The position numbers and the translations under genes were made by a program. A stretch of 20,185 bases of DNA from Megamonas hypermegale_A (GTDB lineage: Bacteria; Bacillota; Negativicutes; Selenomonadales; Selenomonadaceae): assembly GCF_030371585.1 (NCBI RefSeq), contig NZ_JAUDCE010000038.1; one strand, 5' to 3'. This document shows, in pieces, positions 14,171 through 20,185 of this stretch; positions within the stretch are counted from its first letter, which is position 1, and each line of letters starts with the position of its first letter. The notes beneath the pieces are model-generated. The model worked only from the letters and a program-made list of their open reading frames with translations, was not told the DNA's origin and did no database searches.

Positions 14171-15846
14171 ACTGCTAATTCCCCTTTAGTTTTTGTGATT
14201 TTATTGTTATTTTCTTTTTTTACCGTTACTCGTTTTTTCGCCAGCAGTCCCAAAAGCCCCTTAACGACGAGGTTCGTCAGCAAGATGAGGATGGACAGTA
14301 CGAAAATTTCATTGAATTTGCCGAAATACTGCAGTTCCTTGATTTTCGCCGTGATGACCATAGTCTGCGCACCGGCGATGAAGATGACGGCGCTGATTGT
14401 TACCATAGCGTTTACGAAATAGTAGCCGAGAACTTCCAGTATCGTTGTTTTTATATTCGGAGTGATAATGCGGCGCAGCGTTTTAAACCAGCTATCGCCC
14501 ATTAAAAGCGCCGTATTTTCCCATGATTTGTTGAGTTTTTCCAGTGAGCTTTTCAGCATCAGATACGGTGTGGAGAAGAAATGCACGACGTTGCAGATGA
14601 TAATAAGCGCAAACGTATTTTGCAGCGTGCTGCCGGAAAAGAGCATGAGATAGGCGATACCGATTACCATGCCCGGAATGGTGTTCGTGATGAGGGCGAT
14701 GGAATTTACCGTGAATTTGCTGCTGCCCGCCAGTGAGCTTCGCGCCGTAATCAGTGCCGCGCCGTAGGAAACGAACAGACCGATAACGGCCGTCAGCGCC
14801 GCAACAAACAGCGAGTTCAGATAAACGTCGATGATGGCGGAGTCGCTGAGAATGGAGGAGATGTGCTCCGTCGTGAACGCCATGCGGTACGGCCATTCCT
14901 GAATGAACGGCATGAGGAAGATTACGATGAACATGGACAGAACCATGACGAGGATTATCGCGGACAATGCGCCCCAGAAAGCGTCGCGCAGTTTATTGAC
15001 TTTGAGTTCAATCTGCGAAATTTTGCTGTAGCGTACATTGTATTTTTGCAGATAGCATAAAAGAGCAATACTGATGATGGAAGGCAGAAGCATTACGATA
15101 GCGACAACGGCGCCGCGGTTGAAATCCGGAATACTGCCCATCATCTGTTCGTACAATACGGTTGCAATCACCTGATACTGACCGCCGACGGAAGCCGGAA
15201 TACCGTAATCGGTGAAGCACAGAAAGAAACACTGCACAAACGATGCCGCCATCGTACCGAGCAGCGGACGGATTATCGTCTGCAAAAATGTTTTCAGATT
15301 GCTGTCGCCCATGACTTTCGATACAATCATGAATTTCTTGTCGATATATTTCATGGCATTGAAGATGAGCAGGAAAGCAATCGGCAGCGTATAAATCAGA
15401 TAGCCGATTAAAAGGCCGTTAAAACCGTAGATATCAATATTAATACCGAGATTTTTTGTCAGAAAGCCCTGTTTGCCCAGCGAATAGATAATGGCGAAAC
15501 CGTATGTAATCGTCGGCAGAAACATCGGCGCCAGTGCCAGAACCTGAATGGCTTTCTTCAATTTGCCGTTCAAATTCGTGTAATGAATGGTGTAGGCAAG
15601 GATAAAAGCCAAAATAGTGCTGATAAGCGCACTGACGGAGGCAATCGTGATACTGTTGCCGAACGCCGTAGCGAAATTGCGTTCACTGAGCATTGTGGCG
15701 AAATGGTCAAAACCGAAGCCGCCGCCGGTGGAAAACGCCTGATAGATGATTTCCACGAACGGCAGGGCTAAAAATGCAGCGAATATAGCTAAAACAGCTA
15801 TAAAAATAGCTTTTAATTCTCGTCCTTTAAGTAATGTACTCATCAT
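14167..15846 (-). CDS. ABC transporter permease, two fused domains, AEP type
   Basis: This inner-membrane permease of 559 residues carries two binding-protein-dependent transport domains in one chain, so it can form the whole channel alone. Around twelve hydrophobic segments are visible. Each half has an EAA-like coupling loop: KFMIVSKVMGDSNLKTF in the first, and SWENTALLMGDSWFKTLRR in the second. The fused layout is typical of iron-type and of PhnU2-type AEP permeases. ATG 15846 makes a TGATG overlap with the ATPase stop. ATG 15843 is an equally possible start with better spacing from AGGTGGG, and TTG 15849 is unlikely. Confidence 0.9.
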   Translation of the reverse strand: MMSTLLKGRELKAIFIAVLAIFAAFLALPFVEIIYQAFSTGGGFGFDHFATMLSERNFATAFGNSITIASVSALISTILAFILAYTIHYTNLNGKLKKAIQVLALAPMFLPTITYGFAIIYSLGKQGFLTKNLGINIDIYGFNGLLIGYLIYTLPIAFLLIFNAMKYIDKKFMIVSKVMGDSNLKTFLQTIIRPLLGTMAASFVQCFFLCFTDYGIPASVGGQYQVIATVLYEQMMGSIPDFNRGAVVAIVMLLPSIISIALLCYLQKYNVRYSKISQIELKVNKLRDAFWGALSAIILVMVLSMFIVIFLMPFIQEWPYRMAFTTEHISSILSDSAIIDVYLNSLFVAALTAVIGLFVSYGAALITARSSLAGSSKFTVNSIALITNTIPGMVIGIAYLMLFSGSTLQNTFALIIICNVVHFFSTPYLMLKSSLEKLNKSWENTALLMGDSWFKTLRRIITPNIKTTILEVLGYYFVNAMVTISAVIFIAGAQTMVITAKIKELQYFGKFNEIFVLSILILLTNLVVKGLLGLLAKKRVTVKKENNNKITKTKGELAV

Positions 15847-16628
15847 CAACCCACCTGAAGATAATTTTCAGCGGCAGAAGCATTGCCATCCCAGAACAGT
15901 TCCATAATATTGTTGCGCTTGATTTCCAGCTGTTTTAAGATAAATTTGCGCACAAAATCATCAGCCGGTTTCTTGATGATTTCTTCCGGTCTGCCGAACT
16001 GAGCGATTGTGCCTTTATTTACGATTAAAACCTTATCGGAAAGCGTCAGTGCTTCTTCCGGGTCATGCGTAACGATAATTGTCGTGAGTTTGAAATCGCG
16101 GGCAATCTGTTTGATTTTCTGCTTAATCGACTCTTTAATGACACCATCGAGCGCCGACAGCGGTTCGTCGAGGAGCAGAATACGCGGCTTCATGACGAGC
16201 GTTCTGGCAAGCGCCGTTCTCTGTTTCTGACCGCCGGACAGTTCTTCGATATTTTTGTTCAAATGTTCGCCGAGACCGAGCAGATTGATTAAATCCTGCA
16301 CTTCCTGCGGCGTGGAGATATTCGGTTTGTTTTTCAGCCCGTAAACGATATTTTCATAAACGTTTAAGTTCGGGAACAGTGCATAATCCTGGAATACGAT
16401 ATTGAAACCGCGTTTTTCCATCGGCATATGCGTGATATCCTCGCCGTCAAAGACAATATGGCCGCCCGTTACATTCGTAAGACCCAAAATCAGGTTCAAC
16501 AGCGTCGTCTTGCCGCAGCCGGACGGGCCGAGAATGGACACGATTTCACCCTTTTCGATTGTCAAATCAATGTTTTTCAAAACTTCTACGTTATCATAAG
16601 ACTTGCGTATTTTTTTCAGTTCAAGCAT
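15846..16628 (-). CDS. ABC transporter ATP-binding protein, AEP type
   Basis: The 260-residue ATPase powers the AEP importer. Walker A is GPSGCGKTT (34-42), the Q-loop is VFQD (Q80), the signature is LSGGQKQR (130-137), Walker B is ILLLDEP (D154, E155) and the switch histidine is H188. It resembles the PotA/FbpC/PhnT group but is shorter than members with a full regulatory domain. It is the first gene of the operon. AAGAGG precedes the ATG. Its 5' leader includes repeat copy 5. Confidence 0.92.
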   Translation of the reverse strand: MLELKKIRKSYDNVEVLKNIDLTIEKGEIVSILGPSGCGKTTLLNLILGLTNVTGGHIVFDGEDITHMPMEKRGFNIVFQDYALFPNLNVYENIVYGLKNKPNISTPQEVQDLINLLGLGEHLNKNIEELSGGQKQRTALARTLVMKPRILLLDEPLSALDGVIKESIKQKIKQIARDFKLTTIIVTHDPEEALTLSDKVLIVNKGTIAQFGRPEEIIKKPADDFVRKFILKQLEIKRNNIMELFWDGNASAAENYLQVG

Positions 16629-16667
16629 CTTTTCAACCTCTTCTTTTATTTTACGGATAAATACCTA

Positions 16668-16787
16668 TTGTGCTGGTTGATTTCTCAAAGCAGTATAATA
16701 GTTTATATTTAGTGAGGTTAAGTGACAACATCGAACGAATATAAACTATTATACTGCTGGCTTAAAGGCTCTTTTTTACCAGCATAA
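16668..16787 (-). repeat. Intergenic palindromic element, copy 5
   Basis: A 120-base copy in the leader of the AEP operon. The perfect 20-bp stem is GCAGTATAATAGTTTATATT (16690-16709) with 16738-16757. The left arm is GGTTGATTTCTCAAA. The right arm has decayed, with an AGCATAA end and no CGATGTT motif. The loop is the same as in copy 4. Confidence 0.92.
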
Positions 16788-16815
16788 CGGATTAAATAAT
16801 AACTGAATTCAACAA

Positions 16816-16844
16816 TATATATTTAACCAATTTTCCCGTGTCCA
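16816..16844 (-). promoter_or_regulatory. Candidate promoter of the AEP operon
   Basis: Read on the minus strand, TGGACA (16844-16839) and TATATA (16821-16816) are separated by exactly 17 bases. Transcription would begin near 16808 and run through repeat copy 5 to the ATPase gene. Short inverted arms TCCCG/CGGGA (16834-16838 and 16851-16855) bracket the -35 hexamer and could form an operator. The gap 16629-17169 otherwise holds copies 5 and 6 and a terminator. Confidence 0.5.
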
Positions 16845-16957
16845 CTCTACCGGGATTTTGTAATATGTACACAAAAAAATTGTAAAGAAGCGCCGCCGTT
16901 TGTAAAAAGCAGGCAAAAATCTGCAAAATAAATGTAAAAAATGATGTTTTAAGCTTA

Positions 16958-17093
16958 TTGTGCCAGTTGATTTTTCAAAGCAGTATAATACTTTATATTT
17001 AATGAGGTTAAGTGTCAACGTCGAATGAATATAAAGTATTATACTGCCGGTTACCGACTGGAATTTTATCTTCATGCAGTATACTTCTGGCAA
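16958..17093 (-). repeat. Intergenic palindromic element, copy 6
   Basis: The perfect 20-bp stem is GCAGTATAATACTTTATATT (16980-16999) with 17028-17047, the CTTT/AAAG variant. The loop differs at several positions (AATGAGG, GTCAACGTCGAATG). The left end is TTGTGCCAG. The right arm is badly altered and its end is uncertain, so 17093 is only an estimate. Confidence 0.85.
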
Positions 17094-17108
17094 AGACGCA
17101 AAATAAAT

Positions 17109-17153
17109 AAAAAAAGAGCGCAGTCATGAAATAAAATTAAATCATGATTGCGC
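17109..17153 (-). terminator. Intrinsic terminator of the phosphoethanolamine transferase gene
   Basis: A 12-bp stem (17118-17129 with 17142-17153; GCGCAGTCATGA with one mismatch) is followed on the minus strand by a run of T (A at 17109-17115). It lies about 17 bases after the gene's stop. Confidence 0.88.
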
Positions 17154-17169
17154 CCATGTTGCTTATTTA

Positions 17170-18864
17170 TTATCTTTTATCCTTAATTTCCGTATCATAG
17201 TTCATGCCGTCGAACATGCGTACGCGGCTGGCATCGAAATTATCATTTACAATACTCTTCGCCGGATTGAACTCAGCCGTCTTGATGTCCGCCAAATCCA
17301 TAACGGTATGAATCATATCATCCGTCATGTACGGACGGTCTACGGAATTTTTAATCTGCGCCCATTTTTCCGGATATTTCGCCTTGAACTTATCGGAAGC
17401 CCACATGATGACCGGGATTTCAATCATATGATGCGTCGGATTTTCCTCGATATGACCGGACATATCCTCGCCTTCATCGTATACGGCTTCACCGTGGTCC
17501 GGCACATAGATGACGAGCGTTTCGCTGTCGCGGAACTTGTCGATGATGCTGCTTACAATATAATCATTATAGTAAAGCGCATTATCGTACTGCGCCACGA
17601 TTTCCTTCTTGCCGTCCGTTATCGGCAGCTGGATATCGTCTTTGGAGAATTTGCTGAAGCTGTACGGGAAGCGGTTGTAATACAGACCGTGGCCGCCCAT
17701 CAGATGAATTACGTAAAAGTTTCTGTCATCGCTTCTGTGTGCGATGGCATCATCAATCAGCGGGAACAGCTCGCCGTCTTCAATACCGTAATCCTCGCGC
17801 GAATCGCGGATACGGGTGAATGCGCTGACATCGCTGTGCGCCGCATAAATCTGCGCCACATTGCCCCAGATGCCGGATGTTTCCTGATTGGAAAGCCAAT
17901 GCGTCTTGTAGCCTGCAGCGTTCATCACGTCGATTAGATTATTATAGTGAAACCATTCCTTATCGGACTCGTAATCGCAGAATGTGAACAGCTTGCTGAG
18001 CACGGCGATTGTCGTGGAATGAGGGCTGATACAGTCGGTGAATACGCCCAGCTCGCCTTTAGCATTGAGTGCGTCGAGGTTCGGCGTGTTCGGCAGATAG
18101 TAGCCGTACAGGTGCATATGATTGCGGTTCGTCGACTCGCCCAGAATGAATACGATATTTTTAATCTTGCTGTTATTCTCCGTCAGGACGACATTGCTGT
18201 TGACCTGCGAGGACAAATCATGGTAGGCCTGCATATTGCGCACCGCTACGGACGTGGAAGCGTACACGCGCTGTATCGGCAGGACTTCATCCTCCCACAT
18301 GAAATCGGTGTAGACGGTGAACATTCTAATCGTATAAAAAATACTTACCACAGCCAGCGCGCTTACAGCCTTGCGCTTCGTGCGGCTCGTAACGTGAATT
18401 TTTTTCAAAGGATTTAATTTATACAGAGCAATTCCCACAGCGACAGCCGCCGCGACCGACAGAAAACCGGAAAGACCGACGTACATTGTGAGAAACTCCG
18501 TCGCTTCGCGCATATTCGTTTCCAGTGCGGAATTGATAATGCCCGTGCCGATTAACGCCTTGTAGCGGTACATAGTGAAAAACTCGCCGATGAAAATCAG
18601 TCCCGCCGGTATGATAATCACCGCTTTGACGATTTTCTGCAGAAACCGTTTCGGCAGAAGGTCAATCAGGCAGGCGATAAGCAGCGAACCGAGCCATACC
18701 GAAAAAATATATCCGATGGCAACGTCGGCTTTTTCCTCATCAAACAGCGACCATGCCGTCGTCAGGCTGTTGATTATAAACAGCGTAATCATAAACTTGA
18801 AATGCTCATCACAAATTCTTTGCAAATAATTGGTTATCTTTAACAATGACCCCTTATTAAACAA
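17170..18864 (-). CDS. Sulfatase-fold phosphoethanolamine transferase, EptA/CptA-like
   Basis: This 564-residue inner-membrane protein has about five N-terminal membrane segments (within residues 24-182) and a large extracytoplasmic sulfatase-fold domain from about 235. The metal and nucleophile motif is ILGESTNRNHMHLYGY (240-254), the form seen in CptA/EptC-type enzymes, followed by PNTPNLD. Other signatures are HLMGGHG (387-393), VPDHGE (D456, H457) and SGHIEENPTHH (H471). Members move phosphoethanolamine from phosphatidylethanolamine to lipid A, core sugars or other glycans; the acceptor here is unknown. The start is TTG 18864, with AAGGAAG about 6 bases upstream. It is a single-gene unit. 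Confidence 0.88.
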   Translation of the reverse strand: MFNKGSLLKITNYLQRICDEHFKFMITLFIINSLTTAWSLFDEEKADVAIGYIFSVWLGSLLIACLIDLLPKRFLQKIVKAVIIIPAGLIFIGEFFTMYRYKALIGTGIINSALETNMREATEFLTMYVGLSGFLSVAAAVAVGIALYKLNPLKKIHVTSRTKRKAVSALAVVSIFYTIRMFTVYTDFMWEDEVLPIQRVYASTSVAVRNMQAYHDLSSQVNSNVVLTENNSKIKNIVFILGESTNRNHMHLYGYYLPNTPNLDALNAKGELGVFTDCISPHSTTIAVLSKLFTFCDYESDKEWFHYNNLIDVMNAAGYKTHWLSNQETSGIWGNVAQIYAAHSDVSAFTRIRDSREDYGIEDGELFPLIDDAIAHRSDDRNFYVIHLMGGHGLYYNRFPYSFSKFSKDDIQLPITDGKKEIVAQYDNALYYNDYIVSSIIDKFRDSETLVIYVPDHGEAVYDEGEDMSGHIEENPTHHMIEIPVIMWASDKFKAKYPEKWAQIKNSVDRPYMTDDMIHTVMDLADIKTAEFNPAKSIVNDNFDASRVRMFDGMNYDTEIKDKR

Positions 18865-18940
18865 TGTAAACTTCCTTTCCCAACAAACTTTAACCTTAAC
18901 AATCTCAATACTGTAAAATCCGTGTAAATACTACATCAAT

Positions 18941-18967
18941 ATTATACTATAACTGTAAAATTTGCAA
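18941..18967 (-). promoter_or_regulatory. Weak candidate promoter of the phosphoethanolamine transferase gene
   Basis: On the minus strand a perfect TATAAT (18946-18941) lies 15 bases after TTGCAA (18967-18962). The spacing is short, so only the -10 part is reasonably supported. It is about 75 bases before the TTG start. Confidence 0.35.
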
Positions 18968-19004
18968 TGAGATTTTAAGCTTTTTGCCTATCTTTTGCCA
19001 AAAG

Positions 19005-19046
19005 AAAAAAGCGATGATGTTGACTTATCAACATTACCGCTTTTTA
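19005..19046. terminator. Bidirectional terminator-like hairpin
   Basis: The arms 19011-19023 and 19028-19040 pair over 13 positions (ATGTTGA/TCAACAT is perfect; one A-C mismatch and one G-U lie further out). A run of A before and a run of T after extend the stem. It forms a second barrier between the integrase and the transferase gene. Confidence 0.7.
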
Positions 19047-19069
19047 TTGATTATCTTATATAAATAATT

Positions 19070-19112
19070 AAAAAATGGCAATAAAGCCTTATGAATAAAG
19101 GATTTATTGCCA
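19070..19112 (-). terminator. Intrinsic terminator of the integrase gene
   Basis: The arms 19076-19090 and 19098-19112 (TGGCAATAAA and CCTT paired with AAGG and TTTATTGCCA, one mismatch between them) are followed on the minus strand by six T. It lies 20 bases after the integrase stop. Confidence 0.85.
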
Positions 19113-19135
19113 AAAAGCGTACTAAAAGCGTACTA
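19113..19135. repeat. Tandem direct repeat at the integrase 3' end
   Basis: AAAAGCGTACT occurs twice back to back, and the second unit overlaps the integrase stop codon. Its place directly at the end of an integrase gene makes it a candidate part of an attachment site, but no second att copy is visible in the window. Confidence 0.5.
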
Positions 19136-20185
19136 TTTTTTTATTTTTTGATATAAACTGTTCAAAGACTCCGCCAGTTTTTTCTGTTTATCAGGGTATA
19201 AATGTGCATAAACTTTCAATGTCGTGCTTATGTCCTTATGCCCCAGCCGCTCGGCGATAATCATCGGTGAATACCCCTGCTCTATCAGCAGTGAAGCGTG
19301 TGAATGGCGGAAATCGTGTATTCTGATAGGGCGTATACCGGCTTTTTTGCTGTAGTCTTTTATTTTCTTTGTAATATGGTACGGCATGCAGCAGAATAAT
19401 AATTGGTCGTCGCGTATTTTTTCCTTCATTATATATGTTTGAACCATATCCACTAAAAATTGCGGCACGCTTATAGTACGCCGGCTCGTTTTTGTTTTCG
19501 GCGAATTCATCTGCGGTTTATTTTTTACGAATATGAGATTGCGGCGGATGATAACCTGCTTCTGGACAAAATCAAAATCCATCGGACGCAGTGCCAACAG
19601 TTCGCCGCGGCGCATTCCCGTCCAGAACAATACATTAAAAAGTATATAAAATGAGTCTTTTTTATCTACTTTTTCTATAAAACTATTGAATTCCGCCAAG
19701 GTCCAGAAATATTTCTCCCGCGTTTTCGTATTGCCCAGCGTATTGCACTGCTTCACCGGATTTACAGCCAAGCCGTAGTATTTTCGGGCAAAGTTGAATA
19801 TGCAGGATAATTGAATATTGACGTAATGCAGATACTGTGTCGTTTTGTCCGTGTGTTTTTGCAGCATCCATATCTGCCATTGCCGAATGGTTGAGGAAGT
19901 GATTTCATTGACGCGCGCAGCGGCAAAAAACGGCAGTAAGTGCTTTTGAATAATGGTGTTCTTTGTCGTATACGTGGAATTTTTTATCCGCTTTTTGCAA
20001 TCCTCAAGATATGCTTCTACCAGCAAATTAAACCGTATCGTGCATTGTCCGGCTATTTTTTCCAGAAAGTCGTGCTCGAATGCCTGCGCCTCTTTCTTGC
20101 TGGCAAAGCCCTCTTTTTTCTTCTTTTTGCGCTTGCCTGTCCAATCCGTGTAGTAAAAGCTTGCATACCATGAATTTCTTTTCTC
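19133..20185 (-). CDS. Tyrosine recombinase, phage-type integrase (5' end cut by the window)
   Basis: The reading frame runs off the window, so 350 C-terminal residues are visible and the start lies beyond 20185. The visible N-terminal part, with SWYASFYYTDWTGKRKKKKK and GFASKKEAQAFEHDF, is an arm-DNA-binding (AP2-like) domain. A SAM-like core-binding domain follows (about 55-150), then the catalytic domain with R192 (TGMRRGE), H290 and R293 (HDFRHSH), H316 (LGHKD) and the nucleophile Y326 (KVYAHLYP). All catalytic residues are present, so it should be active. A TTG at 20026 is not a credible start because it would remove the arm domain. It resembles integrases of Tn916-like elements and prophages of Firmicutes. 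Confidence 0.93.
   Translation of the reverse strand, partial: EKRNSWYASFYYTDWTGKRKKKKKEGFASKKEAQAFEHDFLEKIAGQCTIRFNLLVEAYLEDCKKRIKNSTYTTKNTIIQKHLLPFFAAARVNEITSSTIRQWQIWMLQKHTDKTTQYLHYVNIQLSCIFNFARKYYGLAVNPVKQCNTLGNTKTREKYFWTLAEFNSFIEKVDKKDSFYILFNVLFWTGMRRGELLALRPMDFDFVQKQVIIRRNLIFVKNKPQMNSPKTKTSRRTISVPQFLVDMVQTYIMKEKIRDDQLLFCCMPYHITKKIKDYSKKAGIRPIRIHDFRHSHASLLIEQGYSPMIIAERLGHKDISTTLKVYAHLYPDKQKKLAESLNSLYQKIKK

Noticed and set aside
13145..16628. Calling the ABC transporter an iron(III) importer
   Set aside because: The family would allow it, but the adjacent phnW and phnX and the fused PhnU2-like permease favour AEP.
16809..17093. A 94-codon minus-strand frame in the gap before the AEP operon
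   Set aside because: It runs through repeat copy 6 and the candidate promoter and has no recognisable domain, so it is probably not a gene.
2663..17093. Treating the palindromic repeats as a CRISPR array or as intrinsic terminators
   Set aside because: The copies are dispersed and not regularly spaced, there are no spacers or cas genes, and the stems are AT-rich with no T run after them.
18865..19132. A tRNA gene as integration target beside the integrase
   Set aside because: No cloverleaf, TTCGA-type T-loop or CCA-like 3' end was found; the hairpins there look like terminators.
19683..19880. Extra short frames within the integrase
   Set aside because: They overlap the catalytic integrase gene in other frames and show no family features.

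Overview
The window looks like ordinary chromosome of a low-to-mid GC, Gram-negative-type Firmicute. A Negativicutes genome (Selenomonadales, perhaps Megamonas-like) is my best inference. The reasons are strong AAGGAG-type ribosome sites with several TTG starts, FabK-type enoyl-ACP reductase and an RNase-type MazF as in Firmicutes, combined with many Lol/Lgt-type lipoproteins and an EptA/CptA-like phosphoethanolamine transferase expected in a diderm envelope. No rRNA, tRNA, CRISPR or transposase gene was found.

Layout, plus strand 1-10812: a small operon with a metallo-beta-lactamase-fold hydrolase, a cyclophilin with a possible second internal start, and a GIY-YIG protein (54-1616); fabK (1706-2653); a ZnuA-like metal-binding lipoprotein, acpS and the bifunctional NAD(P)HX repair gene nnr (2847-5682); a mazF toxin gene without a recognisable antitoxin (6009-6383); an envelope cluster of ComEC-like MBL lipoprotein, DUF3006 protein, AMIN/amidase_3 cell-wall amidase and GerMN lipoprotein (6518-9330); then a LacX-type aldose epimerase and a beta-carbonic anhydrase (9359-10812). 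A bidirectional terminator separates these from the minus-strand block.

Minus strand 20185-10879: an integrase cut by the window end (20185-19133), which probably marks the edge of an integrated element lying beyond the window; a sulfatase-fold phosphoethanolamine transferase (18864-17170); and a complete 2-aminoethylphosphonate (AEP) uptake and breakdown locus in the order ATPase, fused permease, binding protein, phnW, phnX (16628-10879). The transporter imports AEP, PhnW turns it into phosphonoacetaldehyde using pyruvate, and PhnX splits that into acetaldehyde and phosphate.

The most interesting signal is non-coding: a family of about 120-bp intergenic elements, with five full-length or nearly full-length copies, one internally deleted copy and one remnant. 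Each full copy has outer inverted ends (TTGTGC...GCACAA), a 20-bp inner palindrome with compensatory base changes between copies, and a conserved loop of about 28 nt. The outer arms keep one orientation relative to transcription, while the central loop is flipped in one copy. Four copies sit in and around the AEP locus. I do not recognise this family.
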